64,000 nt of DNA from Lethocerus indicus (Eukaryota; Arthropoda; Insecta; Hemiptera; Belostomatidae): NCBI GenBank assembly GCA_019843655.1, contig JACDQD010000006.1, positions 16,138,246-16,202,245 on the forward strand, given 5' to 3'. The notes beneath the pieces were generated by a model. It did not search any database and was not told where the DNA came from. It worked only from the letters and a program-made list of their open reading frames with translations. Shown here piece by piece: positions 13,501 through 28,500 of this stretch (positions within the stretch are counted from its first letter, which is position 1; the number at the start of each line of letters is the position of its first letter). The position numbers were made by a program, and so were the translations under genes.

Positions 13501-16500
13501 CGCACACAGAGGAATACCATTCCTTTCAGGAGTCGTTTCTAAGAATAACATTAAAAAGGGGTCTGATAAAGGGAGGAAACCGAAAGGAAGTAATGACCAC
13601 TTGTTATCCAAACAATAAGCCCTCTTAGGAGGTACGTCATACGTCAGCAGGAAACTATTAGCGAATGGGGGAATGTGGAAGCTTGAAAAAGCAGTATTAA
13701 AAATTCAGGATATACTAATGAAATACTAGCGTTTAATGAATAATGCACACAAAAGCATTTATTATAAGATAAGCAATAAAATAAGAAGACCTGGGGAATT
13801 TGTTTCAGAATACGTTAAATAGCGGAACATAAGTGTATTTAGAACATGGAAATGTAAGGTACTAAAGCGAATGAATAGCTTTTCACTAATAAATAAATAA
13901 CACCAAAGGTAATAATATAAGGATTTTACCCGGAGACCGATTGATGACAATATATCTTGGCGATAACAAAGAGGTAATCAAATAAATTTAAGTAACTGAT
14001 TGTATATACTCACTTTGTAGAATCGTCGTCAAGATCTGGATTATACAAGAGGTTGCCATGTACGCAAAGAAGTGTAGAATTGCGTAAAGAGTACAAAGGC
14101 TCTCTCCTCCCAGCCTCTCTAAAAGCAGAATTGAAAAATGTCAATCTTCCACGATTTAATACAATTCATAAAAAATAATTATTCAGTCCTTGAAAATTGC
14201 AGTTAAATGTTCATAACAGATATTGTCATGATATTTGTTTCTAATGAAACACTTATAAGGACCGCTTTGTATAATAGTAGTTTGTGTTTTGTCACAGTGT
14301 TGTGTAATATTAAACGGATTTATTTATGTCTAAAATAACTACTAAATAATAATAATAATTTCAGAGTGGGAAAAACCGCGTTGAATACAAAGCACCGTAA
14401 TGAAATCTCATTATTCATCATTTTAATAACATACTTCCAAGAAGTGGCGTTCTTGTCGCCGATCAATCTCACAACGCCTTCATCCCTTGTAGAGTAAACC
14501 GCAATAATTACGAGCATTTAGTGAAGACGGTTAATATAAATGCAAATGTTTTAATAACGCGGGCAATTAAAACTGTATCAATAACGGTCAGCGGGCGCGA
14601 AACGGGGCGCCGCCCGGCATATCAATCAGCATTAGTTCGGGGCGAACGGTTAAGGGTGCGAAGGGGTTTAAAGGACACAAAAGTACAGGGTTTTTTGCCA
14701 TTAGCCGAAGATGGACGGGAGGAGGAGGAGGTGGAGGAGGCGGGTCCCTCATTAGGCCGGGAGGGCCCGTGTCGGGAGACGGCTGTTCGGCCCCGAGAAT
14801 CCATCTCCGGGGAGAACTAAGAGCCCTTAATTGGACCATGTTAAGTCCCCGGGTCCCGCAAAAGTTGACAAACGTTAATTTTTTCCCGCGGAAGATATGT
14901 GTCCGGGGCTTAGCCGAAGGGCGGCGGCTTACTGGGGCTTTTTCCTCGGCGTCCCGACTCTAATGCCCTTCATTTGCCGCCCGGGACGGATGCGCCGGGG
15001 GATTTGCCCCTCCCGCCACAATACACACACAGCCGTCGTTTTTGCGGCTTTAATTAAACTGTCTTATTCCGAAATGCCGCGTCGTTGGGGTTCGCTTCTG
15101 CAATATGCAAAAGTGAGAACGGCTCAACGGGAAAGGCACCAAATCCGTAACTGCCCCGGCCCCCTACGGCCCCGTGCTCGGACGGGTCTCAGGAGGGATG
15201 AAAGAATATAAAAATGACCATTCAACCCCACACATTCTAACCCCATATAAACAAATATTATTACAAAAACATTTGTTAGGTGACCCGAACGATGACGCGT
15301 ACTAATACATTTTGTTATGAATGATCTTTAAAAATAACGTATTACAATACGTTATGGTATAGTATATACAATATTCTTATATATTCTTATATACAATAAG
15401 AAATATGTAAACATATATATTAAACAATTATAACTATGTGAATACTTGAAAACCCAACCGAACGGATATATACCGAACACGTTTCTGTACCAAATAGAAA
15501 ACTGTAACTAAATGACGGAACGATAACTTCAGAAGGTGGAAATGCGCATTAAGATGGTTTTAAACGTTGTATATGATTTTATTAATCCGGGTAGGGTCAA
15601 GAGTAGTATCAGACGCAAAGAATTTGAAATATATGTTGCCATGATTTTTTTTATTGTCTTTGTTCGAAATCGGAGGGTTCCGAAAACAAAAGTAAAAGTT
15701 TTTATTTGGGCTATAAATAGGGGAGGACGGATGCGATCAAATCTGAAGTTAAAATGTCGTTGTACAAAAGTGACATTTGAAAAGTGACAAAATCAAGAAA
15801 AAGCGGTGTAATATGAGAGTTAGGCTATTTGAGCGGAGGGCTATCTGAGAAGGACGAAGGAAGAGGGGAAGAGCGTCTATCATTAGCCGGCGAGCGGGGT
15901 AACAGCTCCCCGGGGGCCTTTCCTGCATCCATCACCCGGCACCCCTGACCGCCCCCGCCCCCGCCCCACCCGAGCCGCCTCCACAATGTCTGCCGCCTCC
16001 AGCTCCCACAATTATACCCCCTTATCTCGGGGCGGCCACGCTCTCTCATAGTGCCGCCCCCGGCCGACACGGCTCTGCCGATAAACCCGGCCGTGAAGAG
16101 CTCCGCAGGGGGAATCGACTACCTGTCCGCGCCGGGGAGACCGCACACAACCTCTTTTCAATGAGAAAGCCATTACCCTGATCGACACTTTCCTACTCCC
16201 CCCGCCCCCTATCTAACCCGTCTATCGCTATTCACTTCATTCTACTCGACTTTATATCTCTAGACCGGTGGTGTCTAAAGTGTGCTCCGCGGCACACTGG
16301 GGCATTCTCGCGGAGGCTTGACGAAATATTAGAAAGTGTCGTTATTTTATTTCCATTTTCAATTCGACGTAATAGCACGTGAGATCTAGCGGACTATAAG
16401 TAACCCGCTTATCTTGATTCCAATATTTGAGAAAATAATCACAATTATTAGAATTCCAGAGATATCATATTTATACTAATCATTTATTTTTTTTCAATAT

Positions 16501-19500
16501 CGCTATTTCGCAGCCGGCGTTAACCTAAGACTTTCAGAGTCTAGCAACGTTTGGAGAATTGTCAGTAATAAATGTGGCAGGAATTTCTTACCGGCGGCCG
16601 GGATAAGGAAGCGGTATATGGGATAAGGTCTTAAGTATATCAGAGGATTGAACCCCGAGGCATAAAGGCCCATCAATCGCATTATAGATTTAGGGGAGGG
16701 GAACGGGAGGATATCCCGAGGCTGAGGGATGCTGAGCCCCGGGACCGCTCATCAGTCAATGCCAGGGGGTGGATACCCCCGACCCCGGCAATTAGCACCC
16801 GCCGTTCTCACCAACCGTCTCTACCGCCTACGACTTATCTCTAGCGCCTCTATTTCTCCTAATTTCTTTTCTCCATTTTACAACCGCTCACTCTCGATAA
16901 CGCTGACGACAATCGAACCCTACTTTCCGCAAAAACGTCCCGCTTACAAAAGAATTTATTTCATATTAGTTTCCTTTTGACAAATGTTTTGTTAATTTCT
17001 AGTATTCTAACTAAAACTATATTAATATAAGAAATTAAATACAAATATTAAACGAATGTTCTGAGCTGGCAATTTTTCGCACATACCGTAAGAGACTAAG
17101 AGACGAAGGTTGGAAAATAGCTGTACTAAATACACATTTCTAAATGTTTCTCGAGATCATTAGTCAAAGGAGTAATAAAACAAGTAATATACTTTAAATA
17201 TAAATGGCGGCGAGAAACAGTCTTTATTGCACACGAAATTTATTCCCACCCATATTATACATTTTTTTACTAAGACCGTACAGAAGAAATAAATTAATAT
17301 CGTCTGGCAGCAAATATTCGGTAGTTAATAGCCCCCAGCAGTTAGATCGTATCGATCTACAAGTCCCCGCTTTAAGGAGAGGTACACATTCGAAGGTAAA
17401 TAATTCGGTCGCCGTGTAAAATCGTGCTCATAAGTCCGGCGGGATAATTGCCGGAAAGCGAGCGCGCGCGCTCCGTGAAAAATGTCAGTCGCCGTCCGCG
17501 GCCCGATTAATAATTCTGGAAGTGAAATGGGGCCCGACGAGGAAAGGCATCCGAGTACAGACGGGGGACGGGGGAGCTTATCAGAGCCGGAGGGGAAGCC
17601 GGTTAAAAACCAGTAGCACCCGGGCACGCATGCCCATCTCTAAAAGGCATCACCCGGACCAGCCCCGGACTCAATTATACACTCGGACGCCCATTTATCC
17701 CCAAACCCATAAAGGAGCAAATTTCTTTAAACATCAGCTCCACCACCACCCCCAAAAACCGTCCAACCCTCCCATCTTTCCATCTCGTATCTATGAATCG
17801 AACCGAACGATACCCCATTAGAGCGGGAGCGCGAGCGGGATAGACGACGCGACCCGAACATCAAATCACAGCCTTATACACCAGGACAAAATACACGGAC
17901 CAGCTCCATCTCACTTGGCCACTACGTGGTGGACAAGGTTTCGGGGCTCGGCATTTAACGAAATATTACAATATTCTGAAACAATTAAAAAGTTCCATGA
18001 CGGCGGGGCAACGTCGTTCTTTCAAAAATACCCGAACCGAGCCAACAATGCCGAGCAGTTCCTTTGAACAATGCCTGGGCTGATACCGGACAGGCGTTTT
18101 CATCAACGTATGATTGCAAACAAATCTATGCTTTCCCAAGTTCTCAACGTGGTCGCAAGATCGTAAACCCGACAATTTAAAAAGTTCAATAAACGAAATT
18201 AAATAAGACCAAAAATAGGACCGACAGAGTCAAGATGGTTTTGCAGAACACTTCTTTTGAAGAAAACATTAGGCTATAAAAAGTATATCGGCAGAAGATG
18301 ACTGTCTATTCTTAGCGAGTCAAGATGCAAGCACGAAACCAGTTCTTGCTGTTCGCGCTGAACAACTTCAAGTTATACAGAAGCGTACAGGAATTGGGGC
18401 TGGAAACGAAAGGCGACTTCGCCAATAGAGCCGGACTATGAATCTTGAATGTCAAGTGCAGAAATGTTAATCTCATTGTACGGATTTCACCGTGATAACG
18501 TATTATATTCATTTATAATTATGCCCTTCAGAATTTTGCTAGATAGTAGAAAGAGTGTTTGCATTACATCAGTAAAAAAAGAAGGAGAGGCAAATTAAAA
18601 TTCCCCTTTCAGCTTAAGTATTACTGTGGTAACCTTTTAAATCCTAGTCAGTCAAATAAATGCATAATAAAGTCGGGGTAACTAGCGCATTACTAAGTGT
18701 AATGTATAGTAAGTGAACGGTAACTATTGAATTCTAATGAGTATACTGGCATTTACTAGTTCGTGATCAATTCAAGTCGGTAATTGAATAAAAACGTCCA
18801 GGTCCACCACCGGGATTCGAATCCTAAACGCGCTCTAGCCACTAAGCCAAATTTACAAATACGTACTTTATTTTCTTTAAATTTACATGGGATATCCTTT
18901 ACAGTATAAAAATGTTCGTTAATTGATGCATACCGACCTTTTCAACAGTTGTATACGTAGGTATTGGGACTTAAACTTTGCTTTAGATATTTACAATGTT
19001 GTGCGAAGTAAACTCTGTACGCCACTTGGGTTCACTACACTAAACACGAGACCTGGTATAGGTGCTCTGTTCACCAGAGGCACTGGGATGGTATAGGACC
19101 AGTTGTATACTACCTATAGAGCTATATAATTGTATAGCTTCTTAAACTTTCGGTTTGCTTTGGGCGTTTTCGGGTCGTTAAAGAGAAATGCCTCAGTTTT
19201 CGACGCGTTAACCTTTATTTTCCAGTGTTCCAGTTTACTTGCAATTGTTTGCACCAAGATATTGGATTGGGTTGGGGGGATTGGGGGAAGATATTCATTC
19301 AATAATTAAATGTTACCGCATAACTAGCTAAGTCGATCTCAGCGGTCGTTGTAGTCGCATCGACCAGCTATAAATTTTGAAAGTCCAGCGGTTATTTAAT
19401 TACGGACCCGGCGCTAATTAATCGTCTGCAAGACGGCCGGGCAATATTTCAAAAACGGGCACCGCCTTATATCAACGCAAGAGCGCGTCAGTCATAACCC

Positions 19501-22500
19501 TTACCCTAAGTGCTAGGTGAGGGCGGGGGCGTCATCAAAGCGTCACTCTCCTCTCAGCCATTATTCGCACCAAACTAGGTGTGAATTATTAATTACACAG
19601 GAGGAAGGTGACAATGAAAACTTGAGGATTAATTAGGAGGGCACCCGGTCACTTGGTGGGCCCCCGGCCCCGACCGCCGGCCCATTGTTCCCCGCGGGGC
19701 AAAAATGTCTTCTGCTCCGCCGCCCATCAATCCTCTCCGATCCTTGATGCCGCTCTCCTCATATTCATAAACGATATTAAACGTCCCCTCGAACACGGCT
19801 AAGTGTTCATCAATAATCCGGAATAAAGGTATCACCGGCAGGCCAAGGAAAATATTTATACCCCGATGAAAAACGAACGTTGGCTGAAAAAAGTCAGAAA
19901 TTATATATACAACTTGGAGCCTTTTTTAAAGCCTGACTATTACGAATTTGAATTTGCTTTCCCTAGAACTACCGATGTTGGGTTGACCATTATGGCGAAA
20001 CAGCAAAACTGTTAATATTTCCTATTTCAGGTATTGACTTTTAAAAACCGGGAGAAAAATTTCCGGTATACGAAAAAACCGTATAGCGCATAATTCATTT
20101 TCCTAAAAAAATTATTAGTTATAAAAGGAATTAAAGGCAAAATATCGCAAGCTGATGTATCACTTGGCACAAGGGTGAAATAAGCATTTACTTGCAGTAT
20201 TATTTTCACACTACTTTGGTTGAACTTGCCTGTAAATATATATTTTTCAAGGACCATCAGATCCAAAGTCGTAAAACCTTAAATTATGGCAGACCCTTTT
20301 CTGTTATTTTAATTTAACTTTAATATGGGTCGGAGGTGGGTCATAGCGATGTTACCGGTCAGTTACGCGATGACGAGCTTCTGAAGAGAGGAGCTCGCGC
20401 TAAAGGCAAGAAGGGTGTCTGCTCCACGTGGTAGAGGGCGGGGGAGGGGTAGCGGGGGGAGGGCGCCTCCTACCGAACCGGCTATGATTTATGGATCTAA
20501 ATCACTAGGGCCAAGTGTGTAGGAGGCTTAGACACATATATGCGCCGGGTAGGCCGGCAATAACTCAAAGTGACCCCGTTAACATGGTTTCTTTAAGCTC
20601 CCGATGGAGTCAGAATCTGGGGCCCTCCCCTTGAAACATTTATCAAACCGCGCCCGGCCTCCCACAGTAAGCCGGCCCCAAACCGATATCCTCTCCTCCA
20701 GGATATACAACGGACAGAGAACCACTACCCTCACTAACACCCCTGTCTTTATCGATGCCCACACTTCCCACACTAAATTCTCACATAACCAAGAACATGT
20801 AGATACTGGTAGATTGAGTTAAACTTACATAAACATTATAAATGAACATTTTTTCACAATTCACATTCATTATTTCGCTACTTCACTTAACTAACATGAA
20901 AATATTAAAGTCCTCTCAATCTTTAATATTTTTTATTTATTCTTATTGTTGTTTTAACACTGCTATTTTTAACCACGTGTAAATGTGGAACACTACCTCA
21001 CCAGTGCAGATAGATCAGAATAAATTTAAATAACTCACGCTGAGTTTTTAACGATGTTCGTCTAGTGACATTCATCAAGCGCTTCGCACAGAGATATGAA
21101 CGCCAATTCGTTCACCCAAATAAACTTTGCTCACACGAATGCTTAGCTTAATTCATAGCCCTAATGAAATTCTGAGTCCCAATATACATTCCATATACTT
21201 CATTCAAAAAAGGTTCCGATAAAACAAGAAACACGATCAGTCCGAATGCTCAGTCTGTATTGCCCCAGTGGAGACTAGTACAGTAGTAACATTATCATAA
21301 CTAATTTCACTTAGTACCTACAGAACTTTGTCAATGCTATAATGCAATCTTATTTTAAGTTGTAAAATTGTGATTTTGATATCCGTTTACGAAATTCTAA
21401 CTCGGTGAAAAACCGAAACGATTTCTACACTACACAGCCACATATCCAATGGGAACAGTGTCGTATATTCACGTTGCTTAAATGTAAACCTGTACCACAG
21501 GATATACTATAGTAGGTTTCCGACAGTCGATATATTGACGGTTATAAAAGAAACAAGTAGAATGTTAACCTACTATTGTATATAATAGTTTGGACGTTGG
21601 ACATTATTAATACAGTATTATTTGTTAATATCGTTGGATACTCGTGGATAAAGGCCTAAAGAATATAAAAAGTGAATTCTAATATATTTCAAATTATCTA
21701 CTATAACTATATACATTTCCTAATAATACAATGCGAGGAGGGTATTAATGAAAATATTTGCCACGTTTTCTCAGAAGGGACCACAGTCAAGTTTATACTG
21801 ACCAAAGGGGAGGGTTAGCGCTATAAATCACTGTAGTGGGTTTATGAGGGAAAAGAGGACGGGGAATGGCGAAGAACGGACGGGGGAGACAAGTGTTAAA
21901 AAAGTGCCTAAGGAAGGGAGAACCGTATCACTAGTAGTATGACTACTGCTACAGCCCTAAGAGAGATTTTTCCCCCGGCTCTCAAAATGAAACAAGGCAA
22001 GAAATGTCCACTGATACCCCACCATACATCACTCCACTGTCACATATTGAATTCTGATATGAACCCGCTCCTCCCTTTCGCAAACATTACGGTCTGTCTT
22101 CCAACACCCGGGAGTCCTACCACGATCGCGCAAGGTCCCCCCAACATCAACCAGGTAAAACAATTCACGCGGGCTTTAAAACTATATACATATTTATGGC
22201 TAATAGAATGCACATTTGTTGCAATATAATAAATTGTATGGCGTTCGAAATTTTCCTCCTGGACTAAACAAATCGGTACCTAAAATGGATAACGTTAAGC
22301 ATTTTCCTACTGCGATATACGGCGCATTTTTGGGTCCAGCTCCTAGAAATTCAACGTTCCTGCAGTTTCTGAACGTGATCGCGAGATATTCAAAAAAAGG
22401 AAACGGATTCACAAACCTCAAACAAATTCTCGGGTCTACCTGGGCGGAGACACGGACATACGTGACAGAGACATTTCGTCATGGACAGACAAAAACCAGT

Positions 22501-25500
22501 AGGCTTTTAATATATTTAATGACACTACACTTAGCAAGTAGAAATGATGGTATATTTTTAATGCTGACAGACGGATTTATCGACAACTGATACTACTGAT
22601 AGCTAAGAACAAAGCGAGAAAAGCCTGACCACAGCAAATGAGGTGATGACATCGCATTTTACAGGAGTATTTTCTTTTAATTTTTTCCCAAATTAATATT
22701 TTCGTTTAATGTAAAAACCTTGCTTCAAGAGCATGGACTCAAATAATGGTAATTCACATATTTGATTACCTAATATTAATTAAATCCAATATATAAAATT
22801 GTATGCATTTATAAAACAGAACAGTTTAATTCAATCAGTATAGGAAGACAAAGTTCACAAAAGTTTTGAAAAAGAATATGTCTGGAATTTGTTTAGTCAA
22901 AATAAATCATTTTAAAATATATTGAAGGATGAACTGTAGATTGGTTGCGGCCGGATCAGGAACTGCTTTAAATGTCAAGCATTATTACAGAATATATATT
23001 CATAATAACTTTAGTTCATTGTAAGTGCATCTTCAACAAATTATGAAACCCTGTTTGTAGTTACTTAATACTTTTTCATATAAAAATAATATTCTTCAGC
23101 ACAATAACCAAACAAAAACTGCATATAAATCACCATTATCTAAATCCTGAAAATACCATTAGAATTTATTTAATAAAAATTACTTTCATAAAAATAACAT
23201 TTAACATTCTATAAAAAGTTAAGGCTACAACTTTCAGTTAAATTATTTTATTTCTTGAAATTTATAATGTGCAATCATATGCTTGTGAATTATACACAAT
23301 AAAAGAAATTAGTTTTTGGCAATGGAATATTGCGAGTAGTTTTTTTTATTTATTTCACTAGGAATCAAGCTCCATTAGTCAATTATATATAGATAAAAAT
23401 TATGAGTAAACCTTATTTACAGCAGAAATAATAAAATAAATAATTTGTTTCTTTAAATTTTGTAATCTCTGCAAAATTATATGAACCATATATACATTTT
23501 ATTATAAAATTAAAATTTGTACAAATGACAGATTAAAATGCAATTAGAATAGGAATAATAATGAAGTTTCTTCACTAACCTTATAAATTTCTTCCATGGA
23601 TCAAGAAATTCTGAAACAGAAATTATATGATATGTTCCTAACTGCTTGGGTTTTGGCCTATTCCTGTTTAACAGTAAGCCCTGAAGCAATTCTTTCTGAA
23701 CATTGGCCTGCTGCTTATACATGTCCTTAGCAACTTGACCCTCTGATGCAAGGCACTAAACAACAAATTGAAACAAATCAAATCAAATTTCCATAGATGT
23801 TAAAATAAAGTTAAAAAAAAAGATGTTAATAAAAACAATATATCCAAAGCAATTATGATAGTTTACCTGGCATTGATGACATGGTTCTGTTTCTTTTGGA
23901 AATTCTCTGGCATCAGGAAAATAACCTTTAAGTATACTCCAAACATTTTCTGTAACAAGTCTCCTTGCAGACTCTTCATGGACCATATCACCTAAAAATA
24001 AATACAAGAAATTAGTGTGCTGCACCAGTATTATTATAACATTCTAATTTATTTACAATAACATTCAATTCCCTGTAATCATATGTATAAATATAGTTTT
24101 ACTTGATATTGCATGTTAAATAAATTAAAAAGTTATACCTTTTACAGAATTTCTTTTAATGCTTTAATTAAATTTGTTTAATTTCTAGCTAACTGTAAAA
24201 ATTAATTATTATCATACAGTTCAAAAATTTTGGGTTAATGTTCTGCTATAGCAGAACAAAGATGCACTCAAGAGAAAATTATATTTTGTGAAGAACACAA
24301 AGGAGCCCTCACCATGCGCACATATTATATCTTCATTGAAATTCTCATATTCCACATCCTCATCATCACTTCTAACCTGCCCAGTTCCATTTGTTCTCCC
24401 TTCTTCACAACTGTCCCCATCTTTTTCATCCTCCTCTTCAAGTTTGCGTTTCCTCCCTGTTGTACTGTCCGCAGTGTTGCAACCACCACCGTTCATTACA
24501 CTGTCACAAACCCCTTCTGAATTATCAACACAACTTTCACTCAACCCGTAATCACTGCAGTCCATATTCTCAATCGTGGATACATTTGAATCCACAGTTT
24601 TCTCACAAATTTCTTTAAGCCTGACACCAATGTTGTCCCACTGAGTGCGCAACATGTTCAAATCACTAACTGAATCGGAAGATGTGGGTCCCAAACAATT
24701 ATTTTCTTTCAGGGAATAAAAACTTAGAGCAGATGACGCTAATTTGATTATCTGTTCTAGTGTTTCAGTCACAGAAGAATCCATTACTTTAAACGTTTTC
24801 TGAAGAGGTGCAATATCATCTGAATTAACACTGCTGTTATTAGTGCCTTCACTTATGGACAATGACTTTGTTTCTACGTCTCTACTGAGAGGACAAATAT
24901 TAGGGTTATCCATGGCCTTTATATTTTCTGAAAATGGAGGTGATTCTTCATTATCAGTTGAATGACACATTTCTGTAGACTCTTGCTTAGATATACATGT
25001 AGTGCTGACTTCACTAATAAGAGGTTTCATCAGTTCTTCTTCTTTCTCAGTTAAAAGCTCTATTGCTTTCTTACGCCATGTCTTTAAAGACTTTTTACCC
25101 ACCCAAAATCCAGGTGCATCACTGAAAGAAATATAGATCATTAAACACTATTTGATTATATTGTGGCAATAAAATAACTACTATGACTATTACTCATTAT
25201 GTTAGCCAATATTATGCACTGAAAAATATATATTCAGAATATATCTCCATTAAATAAACAAATATAAAATTAGCATAGGCTATTCTGGTGCTGACAGCTT
25301 CTGGTTTGACTCAATTTGACAAAAAAAATTAAGAGCTCTAGTTAGGCTAAGTTAAAGTTACAATATACATTGGTAGGTGATACCTTCCATTCATCTAATC
25401 AGTATGTGGAAATAAAATACTCCCAGTTATGGGTACACCACTAGCACAATTACTACAACAATTAAAAATTGTATTTTTAATACAATATATTGAACTATTA

Positions 25501-28500
25501 TAAATGGTTATGTGTAAATATTTAGGATGTAAAGAAAATTTGAATTAATAATAGGTTAATAATTCAAACTCATACTGGTTTTCTTTTTGCTTAAGCAAAT
25601 TGAGAATCTCCTTGGCGTCATCTGCTATTTTTGATCTTATCCTAATCTCCTTACATTTTGCAATTACACACTCTTTGCATTGGGCTTCTCCAGCTTTTAA
25701 CCTTGGTCCTCCACCATATTTTTCATATATTGTTTCCGCCTGAAATATAAATTATATAAAATACCCTATATACATGCAAAATTTAATTGGTAATTATTCA
25801 GCACTCCCTTCATTTAATGGGACAATCCTTTGTACTCACAGCGTTCACATCAATGTACTTGGCATCACTAAGAGAATTAGGATCAAGTCTATTGTGGCAA
25901 CATAAGAGTTTTGAGTTGTCAACTGGATCTATAGTCGGTTTAGAATTAGTTAACCAGTATGACAACCATTTAGTTGAAATTGCCTCCCAGATATTTTCTC
26001 CAGATTCAGGCACAGGAAGTGTGTGTAGCAGTGAAGCCATCTCTGCCCTATGCACTTTACCATTGACCTTCTTACATTTCTAAAAGAAAGTGGAAACATT
26101 TTACAAATAATCCACAATCTTATGACCATTAATAGTAAATTGAACAAAAATGCTAACAAATGATCTGAGTAATTAGATAATTCCAGTCAACCAACCTTCT
26201 CCTCTCTTGCATTGACAATAGCAATTTCAAAATTTTCATTGCAGTTCTCAACTTGTCTGAGAAGATATGGCGTAAGATTTGCTTCAGTAATGGGTTGTTT
26301 TCCTTCTTCAACTGATGTGGCTGTATAAACCAGCATATATGCATTGCTGGAAGCCAGGAAACCTTTTGCCAATCGGGGTTGCTTAACTTTCTTACTTCCA
26401 TCTTAAATTAGAATTTCATTATGGTTTATATTTTTTATATTAAAGTTTATGTAACACAACTAAATAAATTTTAAAATAACAGTTATTACATTATGATATT
26501 CTAACCTGTATTATTCTTTGTTGATATTCCGTAATTTAGAACCAAGATAAGACAACAATTTTTTAACTCAAAAAATTAAAAATTAAAACACAAGTATATA
26601 GTTTCAAGGTTTGATCAACTAGAAAAATATACCTTCCAAATTATCTTCACATCCGAGTTTTAATTTCTTCCCTTCCATTTTTTCAACACATTCATCATTA
26701 AATTTATACCAAGTCCCAGTTGTCTGATCACAGATATGTGCTAGAAATTATAATATCACAATTGAATTCTAATGGAAATGAATAACAACATATTAACCCT
26801 TTAAGGGGATTAAGTTATATAACTAATAACTTTTATAAATAATAATACATGTGCAGGTTATAATAAAACAATCCAATGATTTTTACAATTATATTAGTAT
26901 TAAATTCTTTCCATCCAATACTTACCAACATAATGACCAGAATAAGCACTAGGACCTTTATGTATAAGAACTGCAGTAAGATTATAAATTAAAGGCACCT
27001 TTTCACCACAATCATTATTTAGATAAATGCTCATGTCCAATGAATCCGGAAATTGAATAGAAGAGTTCAGCTTTTTTTTATGACCCTTTTGTCTGAAATT
27101 TATAAAAATGAATATTATATAATACAATATTTTGATATACTATGTACTCAATGTATATATTCATAAAAATAAATATACCTATCATAAATGAAACGCATCA
27201 ATTGCAAATTAAGAACAGGAGGCAGGTTCTGTAGCCTTATAAACCTAGCAGCTTCCTGCTTCTCTTGGCACAATCCACAGCTATACATATCTGCCCCTTC
27301 AAGTTTTTCTTCCTTTAAGAACTCAGTCAGACTCTCATGTAGTGTTTTATTACCTTTCACATTTAACTCCAGTTCATAAAATAATGATGGGCTGACTGAT
27401 TCTTTTTGGCATTTAGAACACCTGAAAAATTTAGTTCATATTGGCTACATATGAAAAACTAATAAAAGTATGAATGATTTCTGAGTTTGTCTGGTGACAA
27501 CATCATATAAATTAATCATGCCATGTCCCTACAAAGTTAACAGTACAACATAAATCAATACAACTAATAAAATTGCATTGCCTCTGTACTTCAGGCTATC
27601 TCATAATAGAAATTCAACAGGAACTAAGTATTGACAGATTTGATATGATAATGAAACAAGTTCTTAAAACTACAAATAGAATAATACAGTACTCTTTAAA
27701 TAATAATAAATAGCATCATTTCAATAATTATCCAAATGGTAGGTTTCTTAGTTTATTTTGGTGTGAACATAAACTAATAAAAGCTAATAAAATATACCAA
27801 TATTTGAGTTATACTTCAGTTATTTTTTACTTCTCAAATAGACCCCATTTTTAATTATAAACTCACCTAAACTTTCTTAATATAATTGAAACTATTTATT
27901 GTAATTACCTAGTTATGTAAGAATATTCTCCTTTAAAGTTGTTATTAATTAAGTTTCTCACAGATAAATCTGACTGCTGACTTAAGGAATCTTCCAGCAG
28001 GGAAATAAAAAGCTTTGAAAATTCCTGAAAATAATGTTAGTTTTAAAAAAAATTCAAATTTAAAATAAATCTTGCGAACAGCTTATTAGATGCTGAAATA
28101 AAATCTAATGAATGCAAACAAACACAAAACCGTCTTTGTGCAACAAAATCAGTTTTTCTCTTATTAATTTACAGTTGAATGTATAGATAATACACTAATT
28201 CCAAATTATTATAGACTTTTGTACAGCCTACTGACCTTATAATAAATAATTAAACACAAATAATGCATCTACCAATTTCAACTATAAATCAATGCATTAG
28301 TATTTAACATTCACTTAATACTAACTCATATATTAGATCAATGAGTATAAGAACTAACTATACCTGTGCATCTTGTTGTGTTGATGGTTCTAAATCTAAT
28401 ACTTTTATGAACTCTGAAGGATCCACATACTTCCGCCTTCCAAACTGCATTAGAGCAAAAAGTAACTGCAAGTGTCCAACAACTGTTTGAGGTGAATTAG

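Larger units (their letters stand above)
14119..23579. other. 9.5 kb USP48 intron 13 carrying transposon relics
   Basis: This intron between USP48 exons 13 and 14 contains a hAT-like end (about 16267), a SINE relic (about 18790) and a reverse-transcriptase fragment (about 19115). The part left of about 22.6 kb has many CpG dinucleotides and GC-rich islands. The right end (22.95-23.58 kb) is AT-rich and nearly CpG-free, like the exon cluster beside it. The open frames at 21939-22229 and 22216-22590 match no family I know and are unsupported by splice signals. Confidence 0.6.

Noticed and set aside
14320..14517. Minus-strand 65-codon frame as an extra USP48 exon
   Set aside because: Exons 13 and 14 of USP48 already join in phase without it and it matches no USP48 segment.
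18788..18850. Possible intact tRNA gene
   Set aside because: A- and B-box-like sequences are present but too close together for a cloverleaf with an anticodon arm.
22216..22590. 124-codon plus-strand frame
   Set aside because: The residue order resembles no family, the opposite strand is also open, and it is inside a USP48 intron.
24288..24618. Overlapping plus-strand frames rich in Ser and Cys
   Set aside because: They are antisense to the 809-nt USP48 exon 11.
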